From NCBI GenBank assembly GCA_016927675.1, contig JAFGMF010000243.1, forward strand, positions 1 through 16,864: a DNA stretch of 16,864 nt, written 5' to 3'. A program made the position numbers and the translations under genes. The notes beneath the pieces are model-generated. The model did no database searches, was not told where the DNA came from, and saw nothing but the letters and a program-made list of their open reading frames with translations. Origin of the DNA: Candidatus Cloacimonadota bacterium (GTDB lineage: Bacteria > Cloacimonadota > Cloacimonadia > Cloacimonadales > TCS61). Positions 8,390-15,957 of this stretch are shown here, piece by piece. Position 1 is the stretch's first letter. Each line of letters opens with the position of its first letter.

Positions 8390-9781
8390 ATGAGGCGATA
8401 TAAGTTAATCTTAATAATGTTGATCATAATCGGAAACCTTTTCGGATATTCCGTAATGGACAGAATTGCTGGAAATTATACCGGGAATCTTGATCCACGC
8501 TCCGCTGCCATGGGCTCGGCTGCAGCATCAGGAGGGAACAGATTTTTTGACAGCTTGATTAATCCAGCAAATCTGAGCTTTCTGCCGGGAACTCTGGGTG
8601 TTCAACTCAATACAACAGTAATGGTGACCAGTGAAAATCGATCCCTGCCCATGTATAACTCTTTCGACGCTTATATTGATGATGCTACGTACGTAAGCAA
8701 TTCCAATTATTATCCAGATATTTCCTTAGGCGCGTATTATAAAAAAAGCATGCAGGATATTCAGATAGCTGCCGGACTTAGCTTCTATCCTTATCTCAGC
8801 TTCGATTCGAACTATGATGAACAGGTCAGGAATAATGCCAACTCTGATTATAACAATTATCCGCCGATTATCGCCAGGAATTCTCTGGAAGGTGACGGAA
8901 CTGTCTATGCCTATGATCTGGCTGTCGCTGTATCATACCGCGAGTTTATCTCTCTGGGGCTGGAAATCGCAAAACTGAGCGGTGAAACCAAACTGAAAAG
9001 GAAAATTAACTGGTCCGATCAAGCTTTTGATATGACTTCCGAAGGCGAATTATCAGATACCCTCAATACTCTCAACAGAGATTTTGACGGTCTGAAATTT
9101 ACGATCGGTGCCCGTACTAAGATCAATTCCCGCCTCGGTGTCGGATTTGCCTATACTCCCAAAATTGAATTTGACCTGAAAGGAAAAGCAGATGGCACCG
9201 ATCTTGACGAAGCCGTCTATATCTATTATGCAAGATTTGACAGCCTTCAGAATCTGCAGATCAGCGATTCACTCACTTTTGCCGACTTCAATTCTCCAGC
9301 CAGACTGAGAAGCGGTTTTTCCTGGGAACCGAGGAACATCATGAGAACATATCTGAACTGTGATTTTGAATATGTCTGGTGGAGTGATGCCAATAAAATT
9401 TTCGCCGATGTAATGAATTATTATATCGGAGTAGAACACAGATTTTCCAATCATCTTCCCCTCCGGATCGGATTTAATTATCAGACCAGCTATTCAGTTG
9501 AATGGGATTCCGGAATCGCCTTTGCTCAGAAAATCACCGAACCCACTTTTACTCTGGGAACAGGATTTACCTTCATGGATAGATTTGAATTTGATTTCTC
9601 TCTTTCTTACTGTAATAGAAAATACGAGACGCTTGATCTCTTTCAGGACAGCTTTTACGATTATGAAGACCTATGGGCAAATTATTATTATCTTAATCTG
9701 GAAGATCGGGGCTGGGAAAATCCCGATACTGTGAAAGAAAATTTCTATAAATTCATAGCTGCGGTTAATTATAACTGGTAG
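8390..9781 (+). CDS. Outer-membrane protein of the FadL/OmpP1 or PorV-like type
   Basis: This 463-residue protein has a signal peptide (about 1-20, hydrophobic core LILIMLIIIGNLFG). The mature N-terminus carries RSAAMGSA (about 37-44) and then INPANLSFLPG, the 'AMG...NPA' pattern shared by PorV/PorQ, UPF0164 and FadL/OmpP1 outer-membrane proteins. The rest is a succession of amphipathic strands, and the last residue is Trp (AVNYNW), as in barrels inserted by the Bam machinery. FadL-type proteins import hydrophobic molecules; PorV-type proteins act in type IX secretion and surface attachment. The sequence alone does not separate the two. GGAGG stands four bases before ATG 8390. The stop codon overlaps the ribosome site of the nucleotidase gene that follows, so the genes are probably translationally coupled. 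Confidence 0.72.
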   Translation: MRRYKLILIMLIIIGNLFGYSVMDRIAGNYTGNLDPRSAAMGSAAASGGNRFFDSLINPANLSFLPGTLGVQLNTTVMVTSENRSLPMYNSFDAYIDDATYVSNSNYYPDISLGAYYKKSMQDIQIAAGLSFYPYLSFDSNYDEQVRNNANSDYNNYPPIIARNSLEGDGTVYAYDLAVAVSYREFISLGLEIAKLSGETKLKRKINWSDQAFDMTSEGELSDTLNTLNRDFDGLKFTIGARTKINSRLGVGFAYTPKIEFDLKGKADGTDLDEAVYIYYARFDSLQNLQISDSLTFADFNSPARLRSGFSWEPRNIMRTYLNCDFEYVWWSDANKIFADVMNYYIGVEHRFSNHLPLRIGFNYQTSYSVEWDSGIAFAQKITEPTFTLGTGFTFMDRFEFDFSLSYCNRKYETLDLFQDSFYDYEDLWANYYYLNLEDRGWENPDTVKENFYKFIAAVNYNW

Positions 9782-9787
9782 GAGATT

Positions 9788-11461
9788 ATGTATAAAATAC
9801 CTTTAATACTGCTTACCTTTCTTCTCTGTTTTTCTCTGAATGGGGAAGATCTATATCTTGATATCATTTTTTCCAACGATATTCATGGCGGAATTGATCC
9901 GTATGAAGCAACTTTCATGAATCCGAATTTTCCGCCAATGCTTGGTGGAGGTGGTTCAGCAGCAACTTATATCAACGATATTCGACAGAAAAGCGATGGT
10001 ATTACCCGAGATCATCTGCTCATCGATGTCGGAGATTTTTTCCAGGGACACCCTATCGGAACCATGACGAAAGGTGCTGCAGTTATTGAATATTTCAACA
10101 TGATCGGTTATGATCTAAGCGTTATCGGTAATCATGAATACGATATCGGTGAAGAAGATTTGATCAAGACCTACGAATTGGCTGAATTCCCCATCCTGTC
10201 TGCGAACGTAGTTAAAAAGGGTACCAATGAATTAGTTGATTATGTTAAACCCTATATCATCATAGAAAAAATGGGAGTTCGGATCGGGATCATTGGTCTG
10301 ACAACTACTGATACGGAAAAAATGAGTTTTCCGGATAACATCAAGAATGTTGATTTTCTCCCGGCAAAAGAGACTCTGGAAAGATATATCCCCATTGTTC
10401 GCGAACAGAATGTCGATCTGATCATGGTTGTAGGACACATGGGTCTGCCTTATGATCCGGAACCGGTTTACCAGAAACGGTATGAAACTGAGCAAGATAG
10501 TAAACAGGAAAGATACTGGGGATATGATTCTCAGGAACTTGCACACGAAGTGGAAGGGATCGATCTGTTTTTCGGTGGCCATATGCACAAAGGCTTTCCC
10601 GAGCCGTGGGAAGATCCTGAAACCCATACACTGGTTTTTCAGGGATGGGCTTATGGCAGCGGTATCGGTCATGTAATCATTAAAATCGATAAAGCTACAA
10701 AAACCATCTCCGGATATGATTCTCCAGCGATCAGAGAAGGTGTTCTAGTTACTCTGTTTGAAGATCAATTTCTGCCGGCAGCAGATATCGCCGCCGTTAT
10801 TGAGAAACGACAGAAAGAGGCTGAGGTGGGAATGGATGAGATCATCGGAGAAGCGGCTAACTTTATCACCAAAATCGATGAAGATGCCCAGAGCATGATC
10901 GGCAACCTGGTTTGCGAAGCCATGCTGGAAGCTACCGGTGCGGATTTCTCCTTTATTAATCTCGGAGGGATCAGGGGCGAATTGAATCAAGGTCCAATCT
11001 CTTACAGAGATGTTTTCAACGTTATGCCTTTTGATAATCAGGTTGTTGTTATCGAAGTAGATGGCGTCTTTCTGAAAAATATTATCGAGATGCGAGTTTC
11101 CGGCAGCAGACATGGTTTAAGAGTTGCCGGCGTGAAAGTGGTGTACAGTCGCAAAAGAGCTGATTATGATCGCTTGACGACGCTACTGATCGGTGGAGAA
11201 CCCTGGAAGGCTGACAGGATCTACAAAGTGGCAACAACGGACTTTCTGCTTCAGGGTAATGCCGGACTGGCCATGCTCACCAAAGTACCCGAATCCCAGA
11301 TTACACGACCGGAACTGGCTTTGAGAGATGCAATTGTGGATTATATCAAACAGAATACACCTGTAAAAGGTATGATAGATGATCGCTGGAAAAGAGATGA
11401 TAAAGCTGAGCTGTCACAAGAACTGAAGATTGAACTGGAGCGGATCCAGGCCAAGGAATAG
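9788..11461 (+). CDS. Secreted 5'-nucleotidase / UDP-sugar hydrolase family protein
   Basis: This 557-residue protein has an N-terminal signal peptide (about 1-19) without a lipobox. The metallophosphoesterase domain shows all di-metal motifs: NDIHG (D31, H33), GD (83), GNHE (N115, H116), GH (217) and GGHMH (H265, H267). The C-terminal 5'-nucleotidase domain begins near 350 and contains NLGGIR (391-396). The enzyme should release phosphate from nucleotides, and perhaps UDP-sugars, in the periplasm or at the surface. One oddity is that the loop usually reading GGDG-aromatic near the substrate base reads GNAGL (490-494). AGGAG at 9780-9784 overlaps the stop of the preceding gene, three bases before the ATG. 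It is the last gene of the operon; no clear terminator follows. Confidence is high for the fold, moderate for the exact substrate. Confidence 0.88.
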   Translation: MYKIPLILLTFLLCFSLNGEDLYLDIIFSNDIHGGIDPYEATFMNPNFPPMLGGGGSAATYINDIRQKSDGITRDHLLIDVGDFFQGHPIGTMTKGAAVIEYFNMIGYDLSVIGNHEYDIGEEDLIKTYELAEFPILSANVVKKGTNELVDYVKPYIIIEKMGVRIGIIGLTTTDTEKMSFPDNIKNVDFLPAKETLERYIPIVREQNVDLIMVVGHMGLPYDPEPVYQKRYETEQDSKQERYWGYDSQELAHEVEGIDLFFGGHMHKGFPEPWEDPETHTLVFQGWAYGSGIGHVIIKIDKATKTISGYDSPAIREGVLVTLFEDQFLPAADIAAVIEKRQKEAEVGMDEIIGEAANFITKIDEDAQSMIGNLVCEAMLEATGADFSFINLGGIRGELNQGPISYRDVFNVMPFDNQVVVIEVDGVFLKNIIEMRVSGSRHGLRVAGVKVVYSRKRADYDRLTTLLIGGEPWKADRIYKVATTDFLLQGNAGLAMLTKVPESQITRPELALRDAIVDYIKQNTPVKGMIDDRWKRDDKAELSQELKIELERIQAKE

Positions 11462-11463
11462 AA

Positions 11464-11553
11464 AAATAAATAAATAAATTGATTGACGGATGCGTAAAGA
11501 TTATTTTCCTGTACACATAAGTAATTCATATCACAGTGGAATAAATAAATAAA
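11464..11553. repeat. Paired AAAT low-complexity tracts in the intergenic region
   Basis: Two tracts of tandem AAAT units (11464-11479 and 11540-11553) flank about 60 bases containing TTGACG (11483-11488). The 179-base gap 11462-11640 holds these, a weak promoter-like site and a small hairpin. No small gene is evident. Confidence 0.5.
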
Positions 11554-11586
11554 ACGAATTTTTATATTCAAAAGATACTACTGGCT

Positions 11587-11612
11587 AAGTGGTAATTCTG
11601 TCGAAACCACTT
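11587..11612 (+). other. Leader hairpin upstream of the HEAT-repeat gene
   Basis: A perfect 7-base inverted repeat, AAGTGGT (11587-11593) and ACCACTT (11606-11612), encloses a 12-base loop. It ends 28 bases before the next ATG. The T-rich tail is too broken for a confident terminator, so it may be a leader structure or chance. Confidence 0.3.
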
Positions 11613-11640
11613 GATTTTGAGTTTTGAAATGAGGTAATTA

Positions 11641-12462
11641 ATGTTAAAAAAAATTGGCAGATTGGATAATGAAGCCAAAAAAGAGATAATCGGATTATTA
11701 GATACCATATATAATCTGCTGGACGATAACAAAAAGGCTAAAGCTGAGAAAAAACTGCTGGAACTTTCTGCTACCCCGAATTATTTCATCAGGGAGTTTG
11801 TTGGCAAAGAACTTATCAATTATCGCGATCAGCGGAAGATCATGCCAATAGCCAAGAAAATGCTTTCTCATCGGCTGTACGGAATTCGAGCCACTGCATT
11901 ATTCTATTTCTATCAGCGCTATATTGATGATGCCGAGAAAATGATCGACATTCTTGAGGATACATTTGAGAACGTACCCTGGGAAGCTGAAAGTATTATC
12001 AATGAAATGTGGAAAAGATATCCCGATCTGATGAAAGAAAGGATGAAAAAATGGGTTCAATCTGATAATTCAAAGAAACGAGCCCTGTCTTTTCATGGTA
12101 TGGAAAATATCGCTCATTCTGATCCAGCATTTATTATGGAATTCATCTCAGAAGCTATTGACGACGATACTATGGAAGTCCAGAAAAAGATCACTCACAT
12201 CCTCACTCAGGTAGCCCGTGTTAATCCCATCATCGTTTTTCCCTATATCCGGGAATGGCTATGTGAAGCCAATGAAAAAAGGATCAAAACCATCTGGGTC
12301 TCAATGAAGAAACTGGCAAATATCGTGATCCAGAAAAACCGACGGGAAAAATCACAGGAATTTGTTTTACTCACTCAACAGACTATTAACGACTGGTTGA
12401 ATGACGAAAACGAGAATGTTTCCAAAATGGGCGAAAGGCTTTTCCATATTATCAGAAGTTAA
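11641..12462 (+). CDS. HEAT-repeat protein, DNA alkylation repair (AlkD/AlkC)-like
   Basis: This 273-residue, all-helical and very basic-plus-acidic protein consists of HEAT-like helix pairs. Examples are FIREFVGKELINY (49-61), GIRATALFYFYQRY (81-94), and paired helices ending in the PDLMKERMKKWV and PFYIREW-like stretches. This layout resembles DNA alkylation repair HEAT proteins (AlkD, AlkC and relatives). In AlkD the base-excision site uses W109, D113 and W187. A local match here is W114, but the position of the Asp holds Ser118 in the simplest alignment, so glycosylase activity is doubtful. TGAGG with a six-base spacer supports ATG 11641. It lies 42 bases before the YbbR gene on the same strand. 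A plain HEAT scaffold protein is the main alternative. Confidence 0.55.
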   Translation: MLKKIGRLDNEAKKEIIGLLDTIYNLLDDNKKAKAEKKLLELSATPNYFIREFVGKELINYRDQRKIMPIAKKMLSHRLYGIRATALFYFYQRYIDDAEKMIDILEDTFENVPWEAESIINEMWKRYPDLMKERMKKWVQSDNSKKRALSFHGMENIAHSDPAFIMEFISEAIDDDTMEVQKKITHILTQVARVNPIIVFPYIREWLCEANEKRIKTIWVSMKKLANIVIQKNRREKSQEFVLLTQQTINDWLNDENENVSKMGERLFHIIRS

Positions 12463-12478
12463 AACAGGTGTTTTTTTT
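12461..12478 (+). terminator. Weak terminator-like hairpin after the HEAT-repeat gene
   Basis: AAAAC-AGGT-GTTTT (12461-12474) is followed by four more T. The stem is only five mostly A-T pairs and begins inside the stop codon, so it is at best a leaky stop before the YbbR gene. Confidence 0.25.
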
Positions 12479-12504
12479 ATTTCACTTCAGCCTGATATTA
12501 ATGC

Positions 12505-13413
12505 ATGAAAAAGAATCTTGTAATTAAAATATTAGTAGTTCTGATTGCCGCTGTTCTCTGGCTGCAGCAGGTTTTACTGAAAGAACAGACAGACAGGATA
12601 CTGATACCTGTCAAATACCTCGATATCCCGGCAGATCTTGTTGTTTCTACAGATACGGTTCCACTTGTTCCCGTCATCCTCTCAGGACGGGGTTTGAATT
12701 TTCTGCTGCTCAAGTTTTCAGAGATCTATTTCGAAGTTGATGCCAGCAATTATCACTACGGAAAAAATAAACTGATCGTTAATGAGACAAATCTTATCAT
12801 TCCCGAGCGTATGAGTCTGGAAATCAAAAAAATCGACCTGGAAAGGATCAATTATATCACTTTTGATCGATTGATTACAAGCTCTAAACCGCTTGAGGTT
12901 GTTTTTGAATCTGCGGCAGATGAAAGCTATTTTATTGAGAATAGAATTACCAATTTAAACCAGAATATTGAGATCAAAGGTCCCAGTGAGCTAGTTAACG
13001 AAATCCAGTCTATCAAAACACGGAAAATAAATCGTAAAATGGTCGAAAATGGTAAAATCATCACTCAATTGATCAACCCTCATCTGCAGATTGAACTGAT
13101 CCAGAATAATGTAATTCTGGATGTTACCCAGATAAGGCTGGTCAATAGAACATATTCACTGATCCCGGTCGAATATCCTCTGGATAAAAAAATAACGATC
13201 ATACCGCAGAAAGTTTCGGTAATGATCAGAGGTCCCCAGGAAGTGCTGGACAGTCTCAGCACCAGCAATATAAGAGCGTATCTTTCCAATAAGGATATAA
13301 ACAGAGCACTATCTTCCAGAGAAAATTTTTCCAGTGTTAATTTTGAACTGCCGTCAGGAGTCAAATTAATCGAATATACTCCCCAGCAAATCCAGATTTT
13401 GAGTAATGACTAA
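12505..13413 (+). CDS. YbbR-like domain membrane protein (CdaR-like)
   Basis: This 302-residue protein starts with a single membrane segment (about 5-25, LVIKILVVLIAAVLWL) and continues as extracytoplasmic beta-rich YbbR repeats. The clearest repeat signal is VSVMIRGPQEVLDSL near 234-248; another is IEIKGPSELVNEI near 153-165. In Firmicutes YbbR/CdaR sits next to the diadenylate cyclase CdaA and modulates c-di-AMP synthesis; in diderms its role is less clear. No cyclase gene is visible here. An in-frame TAA lies two codons upstream, so ATG 12505 is the first possible start, yet no Shine-Dalgarno is seen. The 3' end overlaps tsaD by 8 bases, indicating coupling with that gene. Confidence 0.75.
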   Translation: MKKNLVIKILVVLIAAVLWLQQVLLKEQTDRILIPVKYLDIPADLVVSTDTVPLVPVILSGRGLNFLLLKFSEIYFEVDASNYHYGKNKLIVNETNLIIPERMSLEIKKIDLERINYITFDRLITSSKPLEVVFESAADESYFIENRITNLNQNIEIKGPSELVNEIQSIKTRKINRKMVENGKIITQLINPHLQIELIQNNVILDVTQIRLVNRTYSLIPVEYPLDKKITIIPQKVSVMIRGPQEVLDSLSTSNIRAYLSNKDINRALSSRENFSSVNFELPSGVKLIEYTPQQIQILSND

Positions 13414-14416
13414 TATCCTTGCGTTTGAAACTTCCTGTGATGACACTTCTGTTGCAGTTGTAACCGACAGGTACAAGGTTCTTGCCAATATTATCTCTTC
13501 CCAGCTTGATCATGCAGATTTCGGTGGTGTTGTTCCCGAAGTCGCATCCCGCCTGCATATCAGGAATATTGTGCCTCTCACTCAAGCAGCATTGAAAAAA
13601 GCAGGTTTAACCTTCGGTGAGATCAATGCCATTGCCGTGTCAGTCAATCCCGGTCTGATCGGTGCACTCCTGGTCGGTGTTTCTTTCGCCAAAAGCCTTG
13701 CCTACGGTTTAAGTATTCCCTTGATAGCAGTGAATCACATGCTGGGGCATGTCTATGCCAATAAATTGGAACATCCGGAACTCGAACCGCCCTATCTGGC
13801 GCTGATAGTATCCGGTGGTCATACAGAGCTGGTTCATTTCAGCGCAGAAGATGATTTCCGCATAGTGGGGCAGACCAGAGATGATGCAGCTGGTGAAGCT
13901 TTCGATAAAACAGCAAAACTGATTGGTCTTGGCTATCCGGGAGGGCCTCTGCTGGACAGAATTGCCCGGAATGGCGATCCGGATTTTGCTGAATTCCCCC
14001 GGGGTTTGAAACAAAAGGATAATTATGATTTCAGTTTCAGCGGATTTAAAACAGCTGTACGAAACTATCTCTCCGATAAAAATCCACAGTTTATCGAAAA
14101 TCACCTTGCCGATATTGCCGCTTCGGTACAAAAAGCAATTGTTGAAAGTCTGGTGAGTAAGACTATCAACTATGCCAGAAAGAACAAACTTGGAACAATC
14201 ATTGTTGCAGGCGGTGTTTCTGCTAACAGTCTGTTAAGAAAAAATCTAACCAGAAGTGCTCAGAAAATAGGGGCAGAGATATATTTTCCACCGCTTGAAT
14301 ATTGCATGGATAACGCTGCAATGATCGGGGCAGCTGCAGTAAACAAATTTTTACGCAATGAATTTGCCGGACTTGATCTGAATGCATTTTCCACTAAAGG
14401 AATACGAAGGATATGA
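13406..14416 (+). CDS. tsaD: tRNA N6-adenosine threonylcarbamoyltransferase TsaD
   Basis: TsaD transfers the threonylcarbamoyl group from TC-AMP to A37 of tRNAs that read ANN codons, working with TsaB and TsaE. The 336 residues match the usual length. Family motifs are all present: FETSCDD (7-13), the metal-binding HMLGH (H111, H115), SGGHTEL (136-142), DDAAGEAFDK (159-168), GYPGGP (176-181), and a C-terminal VAGGVSANS and CMDNAAMIG. ATG 13406 overlaps the 3' end of the YbbR gene by 8 bases and has only a weak GAG upstream, so translation is probably coupled. The gene ends one base before the stop of the convergent alaX-like gene. TsaB and TsaE genes are not in this window. Confidence 0.96.
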   Translation: MTNILAFETSCDDTSVAVVTDRYKVLANIISSQLDHADFGGVVPEVASRLHIRNIVPLTQAALKKAGLTFGEINAIAVSVNPGLIGALLVGVSFAKSLAYGLSIPLIAVNHMLGHVYANKLEHPELEPPYLALIVSGGHTELVHFSAEDDFRIVGQTRDDAAGEAFDKTAKLIGLGYPGGPLLDRIARNGDPDFAEFPRGLKQKDNYDFSFSGFKTAVRNYLSDKNPQFIENHLADIAASVQKAIVESLVSKTINYARKNKLGTIIVAGGVSANSLLRKNLTRSAQKIGAEIYFPPLEYCMDNAAMIGAAAVNKFLRNEFAGLDLNAFSTKGIRRI

Positions 14417-14417
14417 T

Positions 14418-15149
14418 CTATCGAGGATAAGGCAGATCCTCAAGTTCAATTTGAATCCGTTTATTAATCCTTCCTTTACTTTTATATTTGACTATTGAGA
14501 TTTTACCAACTTCTTCGGTGTTGTTAACGTGTGTTCCGCCATCAGCTTGCAGGTCAAGATCACCGATTTTAACTATTCTGATCTCGGTTAAGGATGATGG
14601 CAGTAAATTAACTTTTGTCCTGATCAGATCCGGGATTTTCTCGGCTTCCGGTCTGGATAGAATGCGTGCACTGACCGGGTGTGCTGCAGCAACTTCGGCG
14701 TTGACCTTACGTTCAATTTCACTGATCAATTCAGCGTTCATTGCTTCCAGCTCGAAATCCAGTCTTCCCTTCAAAGGTTCCATATTTCCGCCAGTTACCT
14801 GAGCCTGATAATCCCGCCAGATAACTGCAGAAAGCATATGTAAAGCTGTATGAGTTCTCATCAGACTATATCTGCGTTCCCAATTCGGGATACCTGTTAC
14901 AACCTGCCCCAAACTAGGTAATTTGCCCCGGATCAGATGTCTGATCTCATCCTGGAAGGAAATAACCCGGGTGACTTCAAGTGTTTCATTATCATAACGG
15001 ATAATTCCCGTGTCTGATGGTTGACCTCCACCCGCAGGATAGAAAGCCGTTTGATCAAGAATCAGCCACTGTTCATCGGCGTTAGAACCGATAACAGTAG
15101 CTGTGAATTCCCGAAGATAACCGTCTTTGATATATAATCTATCAGTCAT
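14418..15149 (-). CDS. Alanyl-tRNA editing protein, AlaX type
   Basis: A free-standing relative of the AlaRS editing domain that deacylates mischarged Ser- or Gly-tRNA-Ala. The 243 residues include FYPAGGGQPSDTG (36-48), the AlaRS second-additional-domain signature, and the zinc motif HTALH (H100, H104). The downstream ligand motif reads DGGTHV (203-208): the Cys found before GGTH in many relatives is Asp here, while H207 is kept. I place the start at ATG 15149, not the longer in-frame ATG 15212, because AGGAG lies eight bases upstream and the family signal begins there. The gene overlaps the FetB-like gene by 8 bases, so it is the third gene of that operon. Its length fits the medium AlaX form that keeps the extra N-terminal domain. 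Confidence 0.87.
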   Translation of the reverse strand: MTDRLYIKDGYLREFTATVIGSNADEQWLILDQTAFYPAGGGQPSDTGIIRYDNETLEVTRVISFQDEIRHLIRGKLPSLGQVVTGIPNWERRYSLMRTHTALHMLSAVIWRDYQAQVTGGNMEPLKGRLDFELEAMNAELISEIERKVNAEVAAAHPVSARILSRPEAEKIPDLIRTKVNLLPSSLTEIRIVKIGDLDLQADGGTHVNNTEEVGKISIVKYKSKGRINKRIQIELEDLPYPR

Positions 15150-15957
15150 GTTTTTTTCTCCTTTCACGATGATCTTTAAAAATATCCTTCCGGAATCTGC
15201 CAAAACTGTCAAAGGCAGAATTCATGGAAAAAATTAAGGCAAGCAGAACAGAAACGGAAGTCGTTACGAAGATTGCAGTCATGATCATGATCTGATATTT
15301 AATTGCCAGCATAGGTGAGGAACCTCCGAGGATCTGCCCGGTCATCATTCCCGGTAGTGCAACCAGCCCCATAATTGCCAGACCGGCTATCTGAGGTGCC
15401 ATTGCCGCTTTGTATGCTTCTCGTAAAAAGGGAATTACAGCTTCACTACGCTGTGCCCCAAGTGAGATGTATTGAATATATTCGTTTTCACGTTTGCGCA
15501 ACTCGGAGAAGAATCTGTCCAGGCCGACAATATTACTTCGCAGCAGGTTGCCCAGAACCATTCCGCCCAGTGGAATCAGATAACGGGCACTGAAGATTGT
15601 ATCCGTTGAAAAAATTATCAGAAAAGAAGCCAGAACGACAACTACAGTAATAAAATAAGCTGGTATTGTATAATAGCTTAACTTCCGAATTGATAATCCA
15701 CTCTGATCAAGAATCGAAATGTTAGCAACAAAGATCATCAGGACAATCCAGCCAATGTTTATAAAGATATTGTTGAGATGAAAAATATATCCCAGATAAA
15801 CTCCAACCATAGATAACTGAAATACCATTCTGGCAATTGATATGATCAGACTTTTCACTTTTCTTATTTTGAGGTATTTAAAGATCATGACAGGAATAAT
15901 GAACAGAAAAACATAGAAGATAAGGGATTGAATGGGAATGTCGTATGTGGAATTCAT
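15142..15957 (-). CDS. ABC transporter permease, FetB/YbbM (UPF0014) family
   Basis: This 271-residue protein has about seven hydrophobic segments (near 10-28, 36-56, 62-82, 92-115, 120-140, 190-210 and 222-246). The conserved core reads ALPGMMTGQILGGSSP (about 201-216), with IKYQI just after, which is the UPF0014 hallmark. A cytoplasmic loop at about 150-180 contains EYISLGA-type residues (YIQYISLGAQRSEA), where the ATPase docks. In E. coli FetAB exports iron and protects against oxidative stress; the substrate here is inferred from homology only. The start ATGA overlaps the last codons of the ATPase gene by 4 bases, and a strong AGGAGG lies seven bases upstream inside that gene. The 3' end overlaps the AlaX-type gene. 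Confidence 0.87.
   Translation of the reverse strand: MNSTYDIPIQSLIFYVFLFIIPVMIFKYLKIRKVKSLIISIARMVFQLSMVGVYLGYIFHLNNIFINIGWIVLMIFVANISILDQSGLSIRKLSYYTIPAYFITVVVVLASFLIIFSTDTIFSARYLIPLGGMVLGNLLRSNIVGLDRFFSELRKRENEYIQYISLGAQRSEAVIPFLREAYKAAMAPQIAGLAIMGLVALPGMMTGQILGGSSPMLAIKYQIMIMTAIFVTTSVSVLLALIFSMNSAFDSFGRFRKDIFKDHRERRKKHD

Noticed and set aside
10232..10672. A 146-codon open frame on the minus strand inside the nucleotidase gene
   Set aside because: It lies opposite a strongly conserved metallophosphoesterase domain, has no ribosome site and no recognisable protein pattern.
13709..14131. A 140-codon open frame on the minus strand inside tsaD
   Set aside because: It is the shadow of conserved TsaD motifs; composition looks random and no start signal is seen.
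14423..14441. GAGGAT/ATCCTC hairpin at the tsaD/alaX tail-to-tail junction as a two-way terminator
   Set aside because: The stem is only six pairs, lies inside the alaX-like coding end, and no T-tract follows on either strand.
15150..15212. Longer start for the AlaX-type protein at 15212
   Set aside because: The extra 21 residues do not fit the family and overlap the FetB-like gene further; ATG 15149 has a clear AGGAG.
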